A stretch of DNA of 64,000 bases from Iris pallida (GCA_029216955.1 JANAVB010042297.1:39495-103494), one strand, 5' to 3'; counted from the first letter of the stretch, positions 29,528 through 41,187 are shown. Notes: generated by a model not told the origin, from the letters alone. Made by a program: numbers and translations.

Positions 29528-31574
29528 TGTAGAAGCATGGAAAATATTGCTTTTAGTCCCACATCGGAAAGGAGAAGAAGAAAGGGCTCACTCCATTCTA
29601 TAAATAGAGCCCTCTTACCTCCTTTGAAAAGGGCACCAACTTCTCTTCCCTCCTTCCAAACTTGGACTCTTCCTATTACGCACCTTCGGGTGCTAAGTAG
29701 AAGAAGTCTAGGGCAGCGCGGGCTCATCGGGCTCAGTCAGCTGTCCCAACCTCTGACCATCAAGAGCGTCCCGCTAAGCGGGCCTCTGATGGAAAGTTGT
29801 ACAGAGCCGCCCGTGTCCAGCCCCCGGCGGCAAACGGACAGAGTGGTTCTCAAGAGTCTCCCAACAAAGATCGAGGGCAAGTGTTTCTATTAGCCCCACA
29901 TCAGGGAGCAAACATGATACCTACGCACTCGTGTGTTCGGGAAACCCGGGCCCACAAAGCGAGTGCACGGGCTGATCGAGACATTCCTCATGCGAGTCAT
30001 GAGACGTCCTTCATGCGGCTAGGTCATGAGACATTGCTCATGCGGCTCGGTCATGAGACGTCCTTCATGCGGCTCGGTCATGAGACATTCCTTATGCGGC
30101 TCGGTCATGAGACGTCCTTCATGTGGCTCGGTCATGAGACATTCTTCATGCGGCACAGAACCCAGGAAGCTTCATGCGGCTCAAAATCAGACGAGCTTCA
30201 TGCGGCTCAAAAGTCACCAACATGGACATGCGGCTCAAACACATAGGCAACTCGAGTAAACTCCATACGACCCACAGAGAGAGGCCACGTGGCCTTCAAA
30301 GCAGCTGTGCCCAACGTCTGGACGCATTTAATGCTCTGACGGATGACAGACCTGACAGATGACAGCCCTGACATAAAGTAATCATGACTGACACAAAAAC
30401 ACTATCTTCCTAGGGAACTGGAGAATATCTTCGCAGACGTGGCATTCACCAAGTTTCGAGGCAAGTCTATGCGGCCAGACTAGACGAGTTCATGCGGCCA
30501 GTGCAGATAAACTTATGCGGTTCAATCATGAAGGTCCCCCATGCGGCTCGGCCATGAAAGAAATCCATGCGGCCCGGCCATGAAGACTCTCATACAGCTC
30601 AGCCATGAAGACCCCCATGCGGCTCGGTCATGAACATATTCATGCGGCTCGGCCATGAAAGAAATCCATGCGGCCCGGCCATGAAGACTCTCATACAGCT
30701 CAGCCATGAAGACCCCCATACGGCTCGGTCATGAACATATTCATGCGGCTCGGTCATAAAATCTTTCATGCGGCTCAGTCATGACGACCTTCATGCGGCC
30801 CAAATATGAACGCTCCTCATGCGGCTCAACAATGATGACAGGATACGTGTCCTAAAGATAATCAAATTTTGGGTCAGATCCCAATGATTTGGGACACGTG
30901 GCAAGAGAATGAATTAAATTGATTCATTTAGATTTATAGACATCAGCAAATCATCATGATGGAGATTTATTACAATCAACATTTATTATTGATAGGATTT
31001 GGCATAATCCACATTAATGGTCCAGATCCTTCACACTCAAGACTAATGGTCCAGATTGATCAATCACCAGGCCGCCGCCACTTTGAGAACGGGTAATCAG
31101 CCAAACCCTAATGATGCTTCCCCACTATTATAAATAGCAGGGTGCCATTCCCTTGCAAAATACACAGAGTCAAAAAAAAAAAAGAGAGAGAGAGGTCGGC
31201 AACAAAAGAATAAAAAAACTAAGAAGAGAGAGATCTACACAGAGAGAGCTCCCCCCTTTCTTCTTGATACTCACAGAGAGAGAGAAGCCAGGAGAGCCAC
31301 CCGAGGAGAGTAAGAAGAGCCTTTCTTCGTCAACGCCAAGCAGATCTTTCCCGAGCCAAGGCTGCATACTGATCGTCCAAGGAGTAAGGCAGAGCGGCCG
31401 TCGCTTTCCCGAGCCTCTATCGTCACCCCCCAGAATCAAAAATAAATAATCGTACTTAGTCTGCTGTACCTAGGTTTTCGTCCCTAGGCTTTCTTTGTAC
31501 GAGCGAGTTTGTATTGTGAGTCTAAGTTCAGTCCTCCGATAATTGTTCTGTTCTTTTACAATCAATGGCAAACA
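29528..31574 (+). repeat. 3' LTR of element 2
   Basis: Same ends and module order as 20802-22843, with indels in the ATGCGGC array (for example around 30010-30130) and few substitutions. USE at 29556-29566 with TATAAATA at 29599; second TATA at 31129. Confidence 0.92.
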
Positions 31575-31579
31575 GTCCC
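31575..31579 (+). repeat. Target-site duplication GTCCC (right copy)
   Basis: Exact match to 20797-20801. Element 1 LTR sequence continues at 31580. Confidence 0.92.
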
Positions 31580-32298
31580 TACAACTAACAGCCTAATAAT
31601 AGTGGGACATGTGGCATCAAATCGATCAAGATTCATTAAATCCCAACAACCAGGTTTAGTGCCATCCTCATAATTACTGGGATCAAATCAGATCATATGC
31701 ATTCAAGCAAATTGAACACGTGGCAGGAGATCCGAGCTTGGCATAACAAATCATGAGGATTTATGTCAATCATCATTAATTACCCACAGAGATTTGATAC
31801 AATCACATTAATTGCTCAAATCTATTATATTCAAGATGAGCGGCCCAAATTCATTGATCCCTAGCCGTCGACTTTTGAGAATGGGCAATCATTGCAAACC
31901 CTAATGATGCCCCCCACTCTTATAAATAGCAGGGTGCCATTCCCTTGCAAAAGGAGGAGAGAGCACAGACAGAGAGAGATAACAGAGATCACACCCCCCT
32001 CGGATCCAGAGAGTCAGAGAGAGAATCTATAGAGATCGAAAGGAGAGCATTTCTTCAACGCCAAGCAGATCTTCTACAGAGCCAAGGCTGCACCCGATCG
32101 TCCAAGGAGTAAGGCAGAGCTGCTGTCGCTTTCCCGAGCCTCTATCGACACCCCCCAGAATGTAAATAAACAATTGTACTTAGATTGTTGTACCTAGATT
32201 TTCTTTCCTAGGCTTTCTTTGTACAAGCGAGTTTGTATTGTGAAGTAAAAGTCCAGTCCTCCGATAATTGTTCTGTTCTTTATATTTTATGGCAAACA
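31580..32298 (+). repeat. 3' LTR of element 1, right part
   Basis: Collinear with the last 700 bp of the element 2 LTRs at lower similarity: ACGTGGCA-type box, TATAAATAGCAGGGTGCC at 31921, GAGAGAGA leader, and the terminal ATGGCAAACA at 32289-32298. With the left part, the LTR is about 1.33 kb. The sequence right of 32298 is unrelated minus-strand gag. Confidence 0.85.
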
Positions 32299-33341
32299 CC
32301 CACATGATAAGCAGTATCCCAACCTCTTTCGAAAGATATCAGTGTGGTGGCTTGGCCTCTTACAGAAGGCACATATGTCAGTAACTCGAACTACTCTCTG
32401 CTGTTGTGGCTCAGGTGCTCTAACGGGAGGTTGATACTACTGTTGAGCCTGCTGAGGTGGTCTCGACAGAATATATGGCCGCTTGGCAAGTCTACCAGTG
32501 CTACTACCCCCAAAAGTCTCTCTATCCCTCTTCGAGCGAAGGCCTAAGTTGACCTCCAACCCCATGCTATAATCAGAATATCTGCATAAGTCTTTGCACC
32601 ATTAGCAATGTCATGGACGCGAAGCTCCTGGGTCAAACCATGTTGGAACCTCCTAGCCCGAATCTCAGGGTCCTGTACCATAAAGTCTGTAAACTGGCTC
32701 CCTCGATTGAACTCTGCAGCATACTCATCGACTGTCCGGTTCCCCTGCTCCAGATTCTGGAATTGATGTTCCAGAATCTTCCTAGTTGCAGGAGGAAAGA
32801 ATCTCTGTTGAAATAACTTTCTAAACCTCTCCCATGTAAGGTCTCTCACAGCAAGCTTGGGGTCATTCCTAAACCAGGTGCTTGTTATGTCATGAAACTG
32901 AAGGCCAACAGCTTCTATCTTCAGATCATCGGGAAGCCAGAAAATACGGAGGAGTTTCTTTATATCCTTTAGCCACTCATCGACATATATGATGCCCTCA
33001 GTGCCACTAAAGTCTCGGGGTCCTAGCTTTTTGAAGTCTAGGATGGTGCCGAACTTGGGATGGGTAGGCTATGAGGGTGGTGGTTAAAGCTGGGCAGTCA
33101 CTTTGTGAGCATTCTCCACACTCTGCCTCATAATAGCGGTCTGCTCTCGCTGGGTCTCCATTATATCCCTCATGAAATCGTAGAACTGGAATCCCTCTAC
33201 ATGCACGGGCCCCGGAGTCTGGGTTAGGATTGGAGGTAGAGGAGGTAGGGGGAGGGTCTCGAGTGTGTCATAAATCATGGAACGGGAGGTGGATGCTCCC
33301 TCTGCAGTCTCTCCCGGTAGGGCGGCCTCTCGGTTGTGCCA
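32299..33341 (-). pseudogene. Chromovirus gag (element 5), cut by element 1
   Basis: The start is near 33341 (MAQPRGRP), frameshifted near 33290. Then SMIYDTLETLPLPPLPP (to 33278), a capsid domain at 32849-32544 (LTWERFRKLFQQRFFPPATR, FQNLEQGNRTVDEYAAEF) and, after more shifts, a zinc-knuckle-like CAFCKRPSHHTDIF followed by RKRLGYCLSCG. The gene ends abruptly at 32299 at the start of the second knuckle, where the element 1 LTR begins. In the first knuckle the last Cys position reads Phe. The double-knuckle layout is the same as in element 3. Confidence 0.78.
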
Positions 33342-33517
33342 TTATCTAGAATGGAAAAAGGTACATAAGAATCCACAGAAAATAACATAAAAGTAGTAAA
33401 TAAATAGTATATAATCGATCATATGTTGTGATGAGTTCTTATTCTAGCAGGGTTCTGAATAGTACTCTAAGCCTAAGTATCTATTAGAAAGACTGGTATG
33501 GGCCACCACTAAAAACA

Positions 33518-34928
33518 TGTCACGTATCTCTCCCAGATAACTGGATATGAGGTAGACACGTCCAGCCTATGCCGTCATTAACGACGGTAGTCAGCTGTCT
33601 AGACCTCAATAATCTCCAAAGTACAAGATCAATCCTCATCACAACACTATCGCATACTATATCACATCTCATCACATCACAGAGTTTCACTATACTTTAG
33701 GAGTATACTTTAACAATGAATGTCCGAAAACAAATTCGGCAAAATATAAAATGACTCCTAAGCTATTGTTACAGTCATCCAATCTATACGATACAACATC
33801 AAACAACACAAATCATACTAAAAGACACTACAATAACACAATGATCTAGATCTCCTGATCAGAGCTGGCCCCACCACCTGAGCTAGGTCATCACCTCATT
33901 CTCAGGACCATAATAGCTAGTATATAGCATATCGTCAATCTCACCTTCAATAAATCCAGTCAAGAAAGGAGCAAAGTACAACCCTACAATATAAAATGTA
34001 CTATGTAAATCTATAATGTAATGAGATGAACTATAACTGAATATGAGAAGTAACACTGAATCAATAAGGATGGCAATGCATATGTGATTTGAAATACTTG
34101 TTCCTATGTGATCGGCTGTCGCACAATAAGCACAATAACATAATAGTACTAATGGTACGGTCGGGTCTAGTCACACGTGCATGATGTGCGACTAGACTGT
34201 TCATAATATTACACTAAATAGGTTTGATCACATAGAAGCTAAGTATTTGCCCCAATCCCAACATAATCAATCAATCAATATACAATCAATGTCAACACGT
34301 GTCACTCAAGTGTCCAATATGAGTAATGCAAAAGAGAAGTATAAGTAATCTCAAATTATAGTATACTTGTGTGGATTGTCGTAAGGGTCTAGTCCAATGT
34401 CCAAAACTCTGTGTCAAAAAGACACCAATATTTCTTAGAAATAATTCTAAAATATTGCTCTAGTCCTAATATTTTTAGCAATTTCCTATTACTAAATATC
34501 TAGTAATCAACCTTATCAACATCCTTAATAGACCTTAGCCTATTTTAATATGTTGGGCCTAGTTTAGGGTCAACCAACCTATAGAGACTAAGTTTAGACA
34601 GCCCAAAAAACCTATCAAGACAACTCAATATCAGCCTAAAAAACTATCTATAGAATAACACCTAGCCCAATAATAAACCAAATCCAACCCATGGGTCCAG
34701 CCTAATGAACTAGGCCCAAAGTAAAACTTAATTTGCCATAAGAATCGAACCTACTAGTGTTTAAGTTCAAAACAATTTTCGCTCTGTAAAGTGTCGGTTG
34801 ACAATTGCTCACAGCAACCGGATTCGTGATGGACATGAAGCTATCAGTGTCCATCGTACCGTGTCAAACTAAACTCAATAACCTATTGTGTCCTATCATC
34901 CCCACATGGTTCTATCACGACATCAATC
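33518..34928 (-). repeat. LTR of element 5, fragment a (3' end of the 5' LTR)
   Basis: The left boundary is TG at 33518, read on the minus strand as a CA end, and it follows a TGGGCCACCAC..AAAACA box also found beside the element 3 LTR (50149-50168). No coding. The fragment stops at the copia insertion (CAATC at 34924-34928). It continues at 43764, 53558 and 54989. 33342-33517 is the untranslated leader between LTR and gag. Confidence 0.65.
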
Positions 34929-35982
34929 TGTAGGAACGATATAGTAAAGCGTAATACTCTAGAGGGGGGGGTAAATAGAGTTGGCAGCGGAATAATGCTA
35001 AATAGAAAATGTTAGCAACACAATCACAGTATATAATCACAGTTGAAATAATGTAAAGGCAGAGTTCAGAAAGCAAACGCAAAGACAGCGATGTATACTG
35101 GTATCCCTCTGTTGAGGACTAATCCAGTCGGTAGAACTCTTGCTACCAGTTGAATCCACTATAGGAAAAACCGCAAGTTTTCTTACGAAGTCCTTGCAAC
35201 TTCTACAACGCGAGCTTTGATACGAAGAACTCATCCAACTTCAAATGTGAAGAGGTATTCTTCAATCAAGCCTTCTGATTACAATCTCTCAGAAACTTCT
35301 AGACCGTACCGCACTGGCAAATCGACTAGAGGATTGTAACTGGCTTGGGATCTGAAAATGGAAGCTCTAGAAAACTCTTTGGAAGGCAGAAAGCTTTTCA
35401 GATAGAGAGAAGATTGAAAGTGAATGAGTGAATTGAAATGATCGAAATCCATCTCTATTTATAGGAATTCCAAAGGGAGAACTCTGTCAGAATTCGGGCA
35501 GAATTCGGGCAGAACTCGATGAGCAAATCTCGGTCAAATCCGCAACTGCAGGAGGACCAAGTTCAAGAGAATTCAAAATCAAACGGCCACCAACCGAACT
35601 CTGGCCGAACTCTGGCCCGAGTTCTGGCAGGGTTAGGTTAGGGTTTTAAAATAGAATTTTGGTGATTTTTGAAAACTTTTTTGAAAACCTTTTTGTAAAC
35701 ATTTTGATAGGTCATTTTAAAAACATTTTGAACTATTTGGGAGTAGCCTATTTGCCAGTACGACTCGGTGTACAATGTATTCCTAGACTCAAATAAAGTA
35801 AAAAATTACATTGCATAGGAAGTACAGACTCAAGTAGGCAAACAGATCTTCAGTCTTGAACGGAGTAAATATCCAATCTTGCTTATGTCCAAGAAGCTGA
35901 GATGTCCCAACAAGCTTCGTATATCCAGACAGAGTTTTGATCAATTATTAAAATCAGGTTGACTATGACCAATGGGCCAACT
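34929..35982 (-). repeat. 3' LTR of SIRE-like copia
   Basis: Read on the plus strand: TGTAGGAACGATATAG ... GGGCCAACT. The last base differs from the other LTR (A), spoiling the TG start on the minus strand. Minus-strand TATA (CCTATAAATAG) at 35455-35465, with a GAATTCGGGCAGAA/CCGAACTCTGGCC array upstream of it (35480-35635). Confidence 0.9.
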
Positions 35983-35996
35983 CTCCTCCATTTTGA
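35983..35996 (-). promoter_or_regulatory. Polypurine tract of SIRE-like copia
   Basis: On the minus strand AAAATGGAGGAG directly precedes the 3' LTR. Confidence 0.75.
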
Positions 35997-36566
35997 TAAT
36001 TGACAAACTATGAATGATATAACATGAAGCTAGTTCAAGCTTGTTCAAAAAAATATCAAAAAGTAGAAATTGTTCATAACCTGTATTTAACTCAAAAAAA
36101 ATGTTAGATCATTTTTAATTTTTTCCCCCTTTGTCACTTAGCAAAATAATTGCACAAGAGAAGGCTCCCCCGCATTAAATGCAGAAGGCTCCCCCGCAAT
36201 CAATGCATAAGTAACAAATAGCGAGAAAATAAAAGAAATATAGTATAAGAATTAGAGATATAGCAACACAGGAATGTAAAGTTGCTACAAATTATCATCA
36301 CAGGCATGTATTACTTCAAAAACATAAAAAAATCTCAGGCATGCTATTTCACAGGCAGTTTAATATGGAGAATCAGTATAAAGAGATAGTGCTTAAACAA
36401 AATGCTGAAATAAACTGAGATGTCATAAATGAAACATCAAAAACATGTCCATGAAGATAAAAAGTACTGATATCAAACTACAAAGTACTGATAAAAAGTA
36501 AATGATAAAAACTTTGAATGTCGGAGCATTTCCAAGTATACAATAGAATATCACTAAATAATCAAA
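35997..36566 (-). other. Untranslated 3' region of SIRE-like copia
   Basis: No ORF. On the minus strand it has two GCGGGGGAGCCTTCT blocks (about 36165-36200) and a GTGACAAAGGGGGAAAAAA tract (about 36120-36140). These are typical extra purine tracts of SIRE-type elements. Confidence 0.65.
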
Positions 36567-37857
36567 TCAGATCTCATCATCACTATCCTCATCAATATCA
36601 TCAGCAGCGTGGCCAGCATGACCGGAAGTACCAGCACCAGAAGTACCAGCGCCAGTAGGATGAGTAGGGGCACCAGCATAGAACTCACCAACATAATCTC
36701 GAGGTACACGATACCAGTCATAGGCGTTACCTGGCTGGAAGTAGGCATGAACAGCCTTATCCTCACAGCGGTAACCCGAAAAAGCTGGATCACGAGGGAT
36801 GGAAGCAGCAGAGTGACCAGTCTGGGCAAAATGCAGATCGGCCAAGGAGTTTGCCATCGCCTGGTAACGGATGACATGCGGAACTCTCGCTCGCGAGCCA
36901 TGTCCGTCATCGAGATGTGCAAAGCTGATAAATGCTGATGTATGCCCTCAAAAGTCATGGCATACGGCTGATGTGGTGAAGATGGTGAGTAGGAGGAGCA
37001 GGAGGTGGAGCTGAAGCAGTCCGGCTGCGACGAGAAAGCTGGAGTAACTTGGGCTCAGAGTCCTAAGTACAAGTCGATAGATCGATCTCGAATCGCTGAA
37101 AATACGAGGAAGAATCATCGCGTAAGAGAGATTTCGATCTCTAGCACGACAACGTCCCATCATCTGAATGATTGTCTTAGGGGCGGAAAAAGGAATCCCC
37201 TTAAGAATATGGTACATGGCGGACAGCTCAAGCGAAGTCACATCATCCTTGGAAGTGGATTTTGGAAGAAGAGTAGAGTAGATGATGCGATGCAATTCGT
37301 AGTTGAACAAGTTCAGGTTGTTAGCCTTGAACTTTCCAGAATGTACTCTGTCAGGTGCACAAAGTTCCGTTTTGAAACTCGTGAGTGTAGTGCCTTCGGG
37401 GAAATCGAATTCCGTGATATCAACTAGCGGTTCACCTTCATTGGGAATACCAAAAATCTTCGCTAGAAGGACATCATTGAAGTCAATGTCTATGCCTCCG
37501 ACACGTGTGCTCACGTCAAAAGTGTTAACTACGAGATTGCAATAGAACAATCTAATGGCATTAGTAGCTATTGGGAAGCACAGTTTAACAAGTAAGTGTA
37601 ACCCTAATGCCTCAAATAAGTGACGATGATCAGGGAATACCGTCCATTTAACCGGAGCGCCGCTACATATGGAACGGGTGGAAAAGTCACCGTACCATAA
37701 TAAAGCTTGATCGAGGGTTTGAAAGAAGAACCCATCGAAAGCGCCAGTCGCTCTTTTGGACCGGCAAAAACAAAGAATCCGTGTGAGGATTCGAAGAGGA
37801 CCCTTCCTCACTAGGAGTGGTCTTCTTCCTCTTAGACGGATTAAATCTAGGTGCCAT
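36567..37857 (-). pseudogene. Extra 3' ORF of SIRE-like copia (putative plant transposon protein type)
   Basis: Starts MAPRFNPSKRKKTTPSEEGSS at 37857. A frameshift near 37760 leads into the 37811-36948 frame with RSKRATGAFDGFFFQTLDQA, then the most conserved part: NAIRLFYCNLVVN, RVGGIDIDFNDVLLAKIFGIPNEGE, and TSLELSAMYHILKGIPF. Another shift near 36950 leads to the C-terminus (36857-36567), ending GHAADDIDEDSDDEI. The LFYxNL...GxxIxF..xxLAxIxGIP pattern is that of the plant transposon-associated family (PF20167 as I recall). In SIRE elements an ORF at this place has been called env-like; I see no signal peptide or membrane segments supporting an envelope. Confidence 0.65.
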
Positions 37858-38084
37858 TGAAATAAAAAGCACTAATTTGAAAGGTGGAGAGAGAGGGAGT
37901 TATACCTCACGAAAATTGGATATGTTGTAGAGAAGAACGATCTCCGCACGATTCCAAATTTTGGAAGGATTTCACCAAGTAGATTGGAAGCAATAGATTG
38001 GTGAAGAACTAGGGTTTGGAGGTCGGGGTCGGCTGCTGCTGCTGTTGTAATTTGTTTGGAAGTAATGAAAGAGAAGAAGCTCTC

Positions 38085-38157
38085 GGGTTCTGTATATATA
38101 CACATATACCTACAACCGAACTCGGGCCGAATTCGGTCAGAGCTCTGGCCGAATTCG
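38085..38157 (-). promoter_or_regulatory. Internal promoter-like module upstream of the extra ORF
   Basis: Minus-strand TATA (GTATATATACAG, about 38091-38102) with, immediately upstream at 38113-38157, CCGAACTCGGGCC, GAATTCGGTC and CTCTGGCCGAATTCG. These are the same GAA(C/T)TCxGGCC motifs that sit upstream of the LTR TATA boxes. A leader of about 235 nt then leads to the ATG at 37857. This suggests separate transcription of the extra gene. Confidence 0.55.
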
Positions 38158-38461
38158 CCTAGGGTTCTTTCAGGTTGATTTTTTGCTACTTCTTTTTCAT
38201 TGACTCGTTGCAAATATTTAATTCAAAGATTAGTTATTTTAGTCTTCAAATAACATAATTAATAATATTTTATGAATTAAATGTCGTTACACAGCGACTG
38301 TCTCAGATTAGCTGTAGGAGTACTGTCCCAGCTGGCGGAGGTTCACCGGGGAACTCTTAAGTACCGCTTCGCTTCAACCGTAGTTGTGGTGACAGACAGA
38401 CTCTTTATTAGCTTGTCTCTAACACAGTTTTTGCATAATGATATATAATCATAAAATAAAA

Positions 38462-39242
38462 TCAATTAATATTATTGACGTCCAAAATTCCTAATTCTCG
38501 ACGTAAATAATTGAAACGATCTTCCGCTAGAGGTTTAGTGAAGATGTCAGCTAATTGATTTTCAGTATCTATGTACACAAGGTTTATATCTCCATTTTGA
38601 TGATGATCTCTAAGAAAATGATGTCTAATCTCGATATGTTTAGTACGAGAATGACATACAGGATTCTTAGTCAAATTAATGGTGCTCGTGTTATCACAGA
38701 AAATGGGAATATGTGTGAAAAATAAATCAAAGTCTTCTAGGGTTTGTTTCATCCTACAAAATCTGAGCAGCAACAACGTCCTGCGGCAATATACTCAGCC
38801 TCTGTTGTTGATAAGGCTACAGAATTTTGCTTTTTACTAAACCAAGAGACTAGAGCCTTGCCTAAGAAATGACATGTACCGCTAGTACTTTTTTCTATCA
38901 ACCTTGCTATCCAGCAAAATCTGTATCCGAATAACCAATAAGGTCAAAGGATTTAGTTTTGGGATACCACAAGCCGACAGAAGAAGTGCCCTTAAGGTAT
39001 CGGAAGATACGCTTAACTGCGGTCAGATGTGATTCCTTTGGGTTAGCTTGAAAACGTGCACACAGGCAAATACTAAACATGATATCTGGACGACTAGCAG
39101 TTAAGTAAAGTAAACTACCAATCATACCTCGATACTTACGTGTGTCGACTGGCTTGCCTTGTTCGTCAGAATCAAGCTTTGTTGAAGTTGCCATCGGAGT
39201 GCCAATAGGTTTGACATTGTCCAGATCGAACTTCTTTAGCAA
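38462..39242 (-). pseudogene. Copia RT end and RNase H
   Basis: 39242-38907 reads MLKKFDLDNVKPIGTPMA, RKYRGMIGSLLYLTASRPDI, HLTAVKRIFRYLKGT and LIGYSDTDFAG, the copia RT-RNase H connection. After a break, 38776-38462 gives IFCDNTSTINLTKNPVCHSR, KHIEIRHHFLRDH and ADIFTKPLAEDRF up to the TAA near 38462. The catalytic residues of RNase H appear present in the DNA but the frame is lost between 38907 and 38776. Bases 38214-38461 between this and the extra ORF leader are non-coding. Confidence 0.82.
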
Positions 39243-40264
39243 ATCTTTTGTGTACTTGGCTTGATTAATGAACGTCCCATTGTCGGGTTTTTTGATTTGA
39301 CAATCCGAGAAAGAACTTCAGCTCTCCCATCATGCTCATCTCAAACTCATTCTGCATACACTTAGAAAATTCTTGACAAAGAGATTCATCAGTAGATCCA
39401 AATATGATATCATCAACATAGATTTGAATTAAAAGCAGCTTGCCATTAAAAGATTTAATAAAAGTGTAGTGTCAACCTTTCCTTTTGAAAAATCGTTGTC
39501 AAGTAGAAAAGAGCTTAGACGGTCATACCAAGCACGAGGGGCTTGTTTCAAACCATATAAGGCTTTCTTCAACTTGAAAACATGGTCAGGATTTTTGAAA
39601 TCCTGTGAAACCCGGAGGTTGTGCTACAAAAACTTCTTCTTTTATAAAGCCATTTAGAAAAGCACTTTTTACATCCATTTGAAAAAGTTTGAAATCATGA
39701 AAACATGCAAATGCACATAACATTCGAATGGATTCTAATCTCGCAACTGGGGCATAAGTCTCATCGTAGTCGATACCCTTCTTCTTGATTGTATCCTTGA
39801 GCTACGAGTCGAGCCTTGTTACGAGTTACTAAACCATCCTCATTTAGTTTGTTTCGGAATACCCAACGGGTGCCAATGATCGGATGATCAATAGGCTTGG
39901 GAACAAGTTTCCAAACTTGATTCCGTTCGAATTGGTTCAATTCCTCTTGCATGGCATCTATCCAGAAACTATCACTACATGCTTCATCAATAGATTTAGG
40001 TTCTAGCTGTGAAATAAATGCAACACTAGAAACAATATCTCTACTGGATGATCGAGTACTTACTCCTTTGGTAATGTCACCAATTACCAAATCTTGTGGA
40101 TGATCAGCTGTGAATTTTAACCTCTTCGGTAGACTCTGTAGGTAGCTGGTTCCTGGATCTCCTCTAGGGGGTTCAGCTAGTGCAGAGCTTGGTTCAGGTT
40201 CAGCTGATGTTGAACTTGATGTAGGCAGATCTTCATCACTATCATCGAGAGATATTTGGTTCAT
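39243..40264 (-). pseudogene. Copia reverse transcriptase, frameshifted
   Basis: Starts with the linker and QVWKLVPKPIDHPIIGTRWV, NEDGLVTRNKARLVAQGYNQEEG (to 39761, written as two stretches). It continues in another frame with DETYAPVARLESIR and FKLFQMDVKSAFLNG (about 39770-39640), then the AWYDRL region near 39515. The catalytic YVDDIIFGST is readable at about 39404-39430. Three or more frameshifts. The usual copia RT order is complete. Confidence 0.8.
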
Positions 40265-40268
40265 TTCA

Positions 40269-41187
40269 TCAAATGTGACGTTGAATTGATTCTTCGATGA
40301 TCATGGTACGTTTGTTGAAGACTCTATACCCTTTGCTCTTTGCCGCATAACCTAGAAATATACCTTCATCGGCCTTTTCGTCAAACTTTCCCAAGTTGTC
40401 TTTAGTATTAAGAATAAAGCACTTACAGTCAAAAATCTTAAAGTATGAAACTGAAGGAATTCTATCAAACCATAACTCAAATGGAGTCTTCTTCGATTTG
40501 GGTCGAATTAGAACTCTATTGAGCACAAAGCAAGCTGTATTGACAGCTTCAGCCCAGAAGTATTTGGGTAGGCTAAATTGATTTAACATCACTCTGGCCA
40601 TTTCGGTTAGAGTTCTGTTCTTACGTTCCACAACTCCATTTTGTTGTGGAGTTCTAGGACAGGAGAACTCGTGTATGAAACCGTGTGTGTCACAAAATTG
40701 CTCGAAATCAGTATTCTCGAATTTGCCTCCATGATCGCTTCTAATTCGAGTGATCGTGTAACCTTTTTCATTTTGTACTTTCTTGCAAAAGGCGACAAAT
40801 TCGGATAATGCGTCATTCTTGCGTGTCAAGAAATATACCCACGTGTATCTAGAAAAATCATCTACAATAACAAATGCATATAATTTACCTCCGAGGACTA
40901 GCAACTCTGCTAGGACCGAATAAATCCATGTGTAGCAATTGTAGAGGTCTAGTAGTACATACTGCGTTTACAGACTTGAATGTGGATCTGGTAGCCTTGT
41001 TCTTTTCACATTGGCTGCATACCGAATCTTTCTTGAATGTTATGTCTGGTAAACCGTTTTGTACTATCTTCTTTGTGGATAATCTTGAAATTATATCCAT
41101 GTTTGCATGACCGAGTCTCATGTGCCATAGATGACTCTCATCACTTTTGGCCATTAAGCATCTACCTGAAATGTTAGCTTCTTCCAA
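40269..41187 (-). pseudogene. Copia integrase
   Basis: 41187-40885: the gag-pre-integrase and HHCC zinc domain (HLWHMRLGHANMDIIS ... CSQCEKNK) and LLHMDLFGPSRV, with the first catalytic Asp. 40904-40269: YAFVIVDDFSRYTWVYFL, then IRSDHGGKFEN (second Asp) and PQQNGVVERKNRTL (Glu), and the copia C-terminal stretch FLGYAAKSKGYRVFNKRT. All three catalytic acidic residues are visible; one shift near 40890 separates the halves. Confidence 0.85.

Larger units (their letters stand above)
20802..31574 (+). mobile_element. Pol-less Tat-lineage retrotransposon (element 2) inserted in 3' LTR of element 1
   Basis: A complete 10,773 bp insertion: 5' LTR 20802-22843, primer site 22847, gag leader, gag, protease, a direct jump from the protease-RT spacer to the last codons of integrase near 27440, a repeat-rich 3' region, purine tract, 3' LTR 29528-31574, and GTCCC duplications. 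RT, both RNase H domains, integrase and the antisense gene are missing. The LTRs are nearly collinear with few substitutions, so insertion is fairly recent. It would need enzymes from an autonomous relative. Element 1 is a structural relative but is itself broken. Confidence 0.9.
1..32298 (+). mobile_element. Tat-lineage Ty3/gypsy retrotransposon (element 1), 5' truncated by window, doubly interrupted
   Basis: The element enters from the left in mid-gag and ends with its 3' LTR at 32298 (terminal ATGGCAAACA). Order: gag (1-1388), protease (split by a copia element, resumes at 9723), RT, RNase H, a second archaeal-type RNase H, integrase (ends 14540), tandem repeats, an antisense accessory gene (15967-19720), a repeat-rich leader, a purine tract and a 3' LTR from 20188. 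The LTR is split by element 2. Dual RNase H domains, gag with a CHYH...H..HDC-type box and an antisense ORF 3' of integrase are known traits of the Tat lineage (Retand, Ogre, Grande relatives). All pol domains carry frameshifts or stops, so this copy is inactive. Its right flank is the gag of element 5. Confidence 0.88.

Noticed and set aside
36567..37857. Envelope gene of a SIRE-type element
   Set aside because: No signal peptide, membrane segment or coiled coil seen; the conserved pattern fits a plant transposon-associated family instead.
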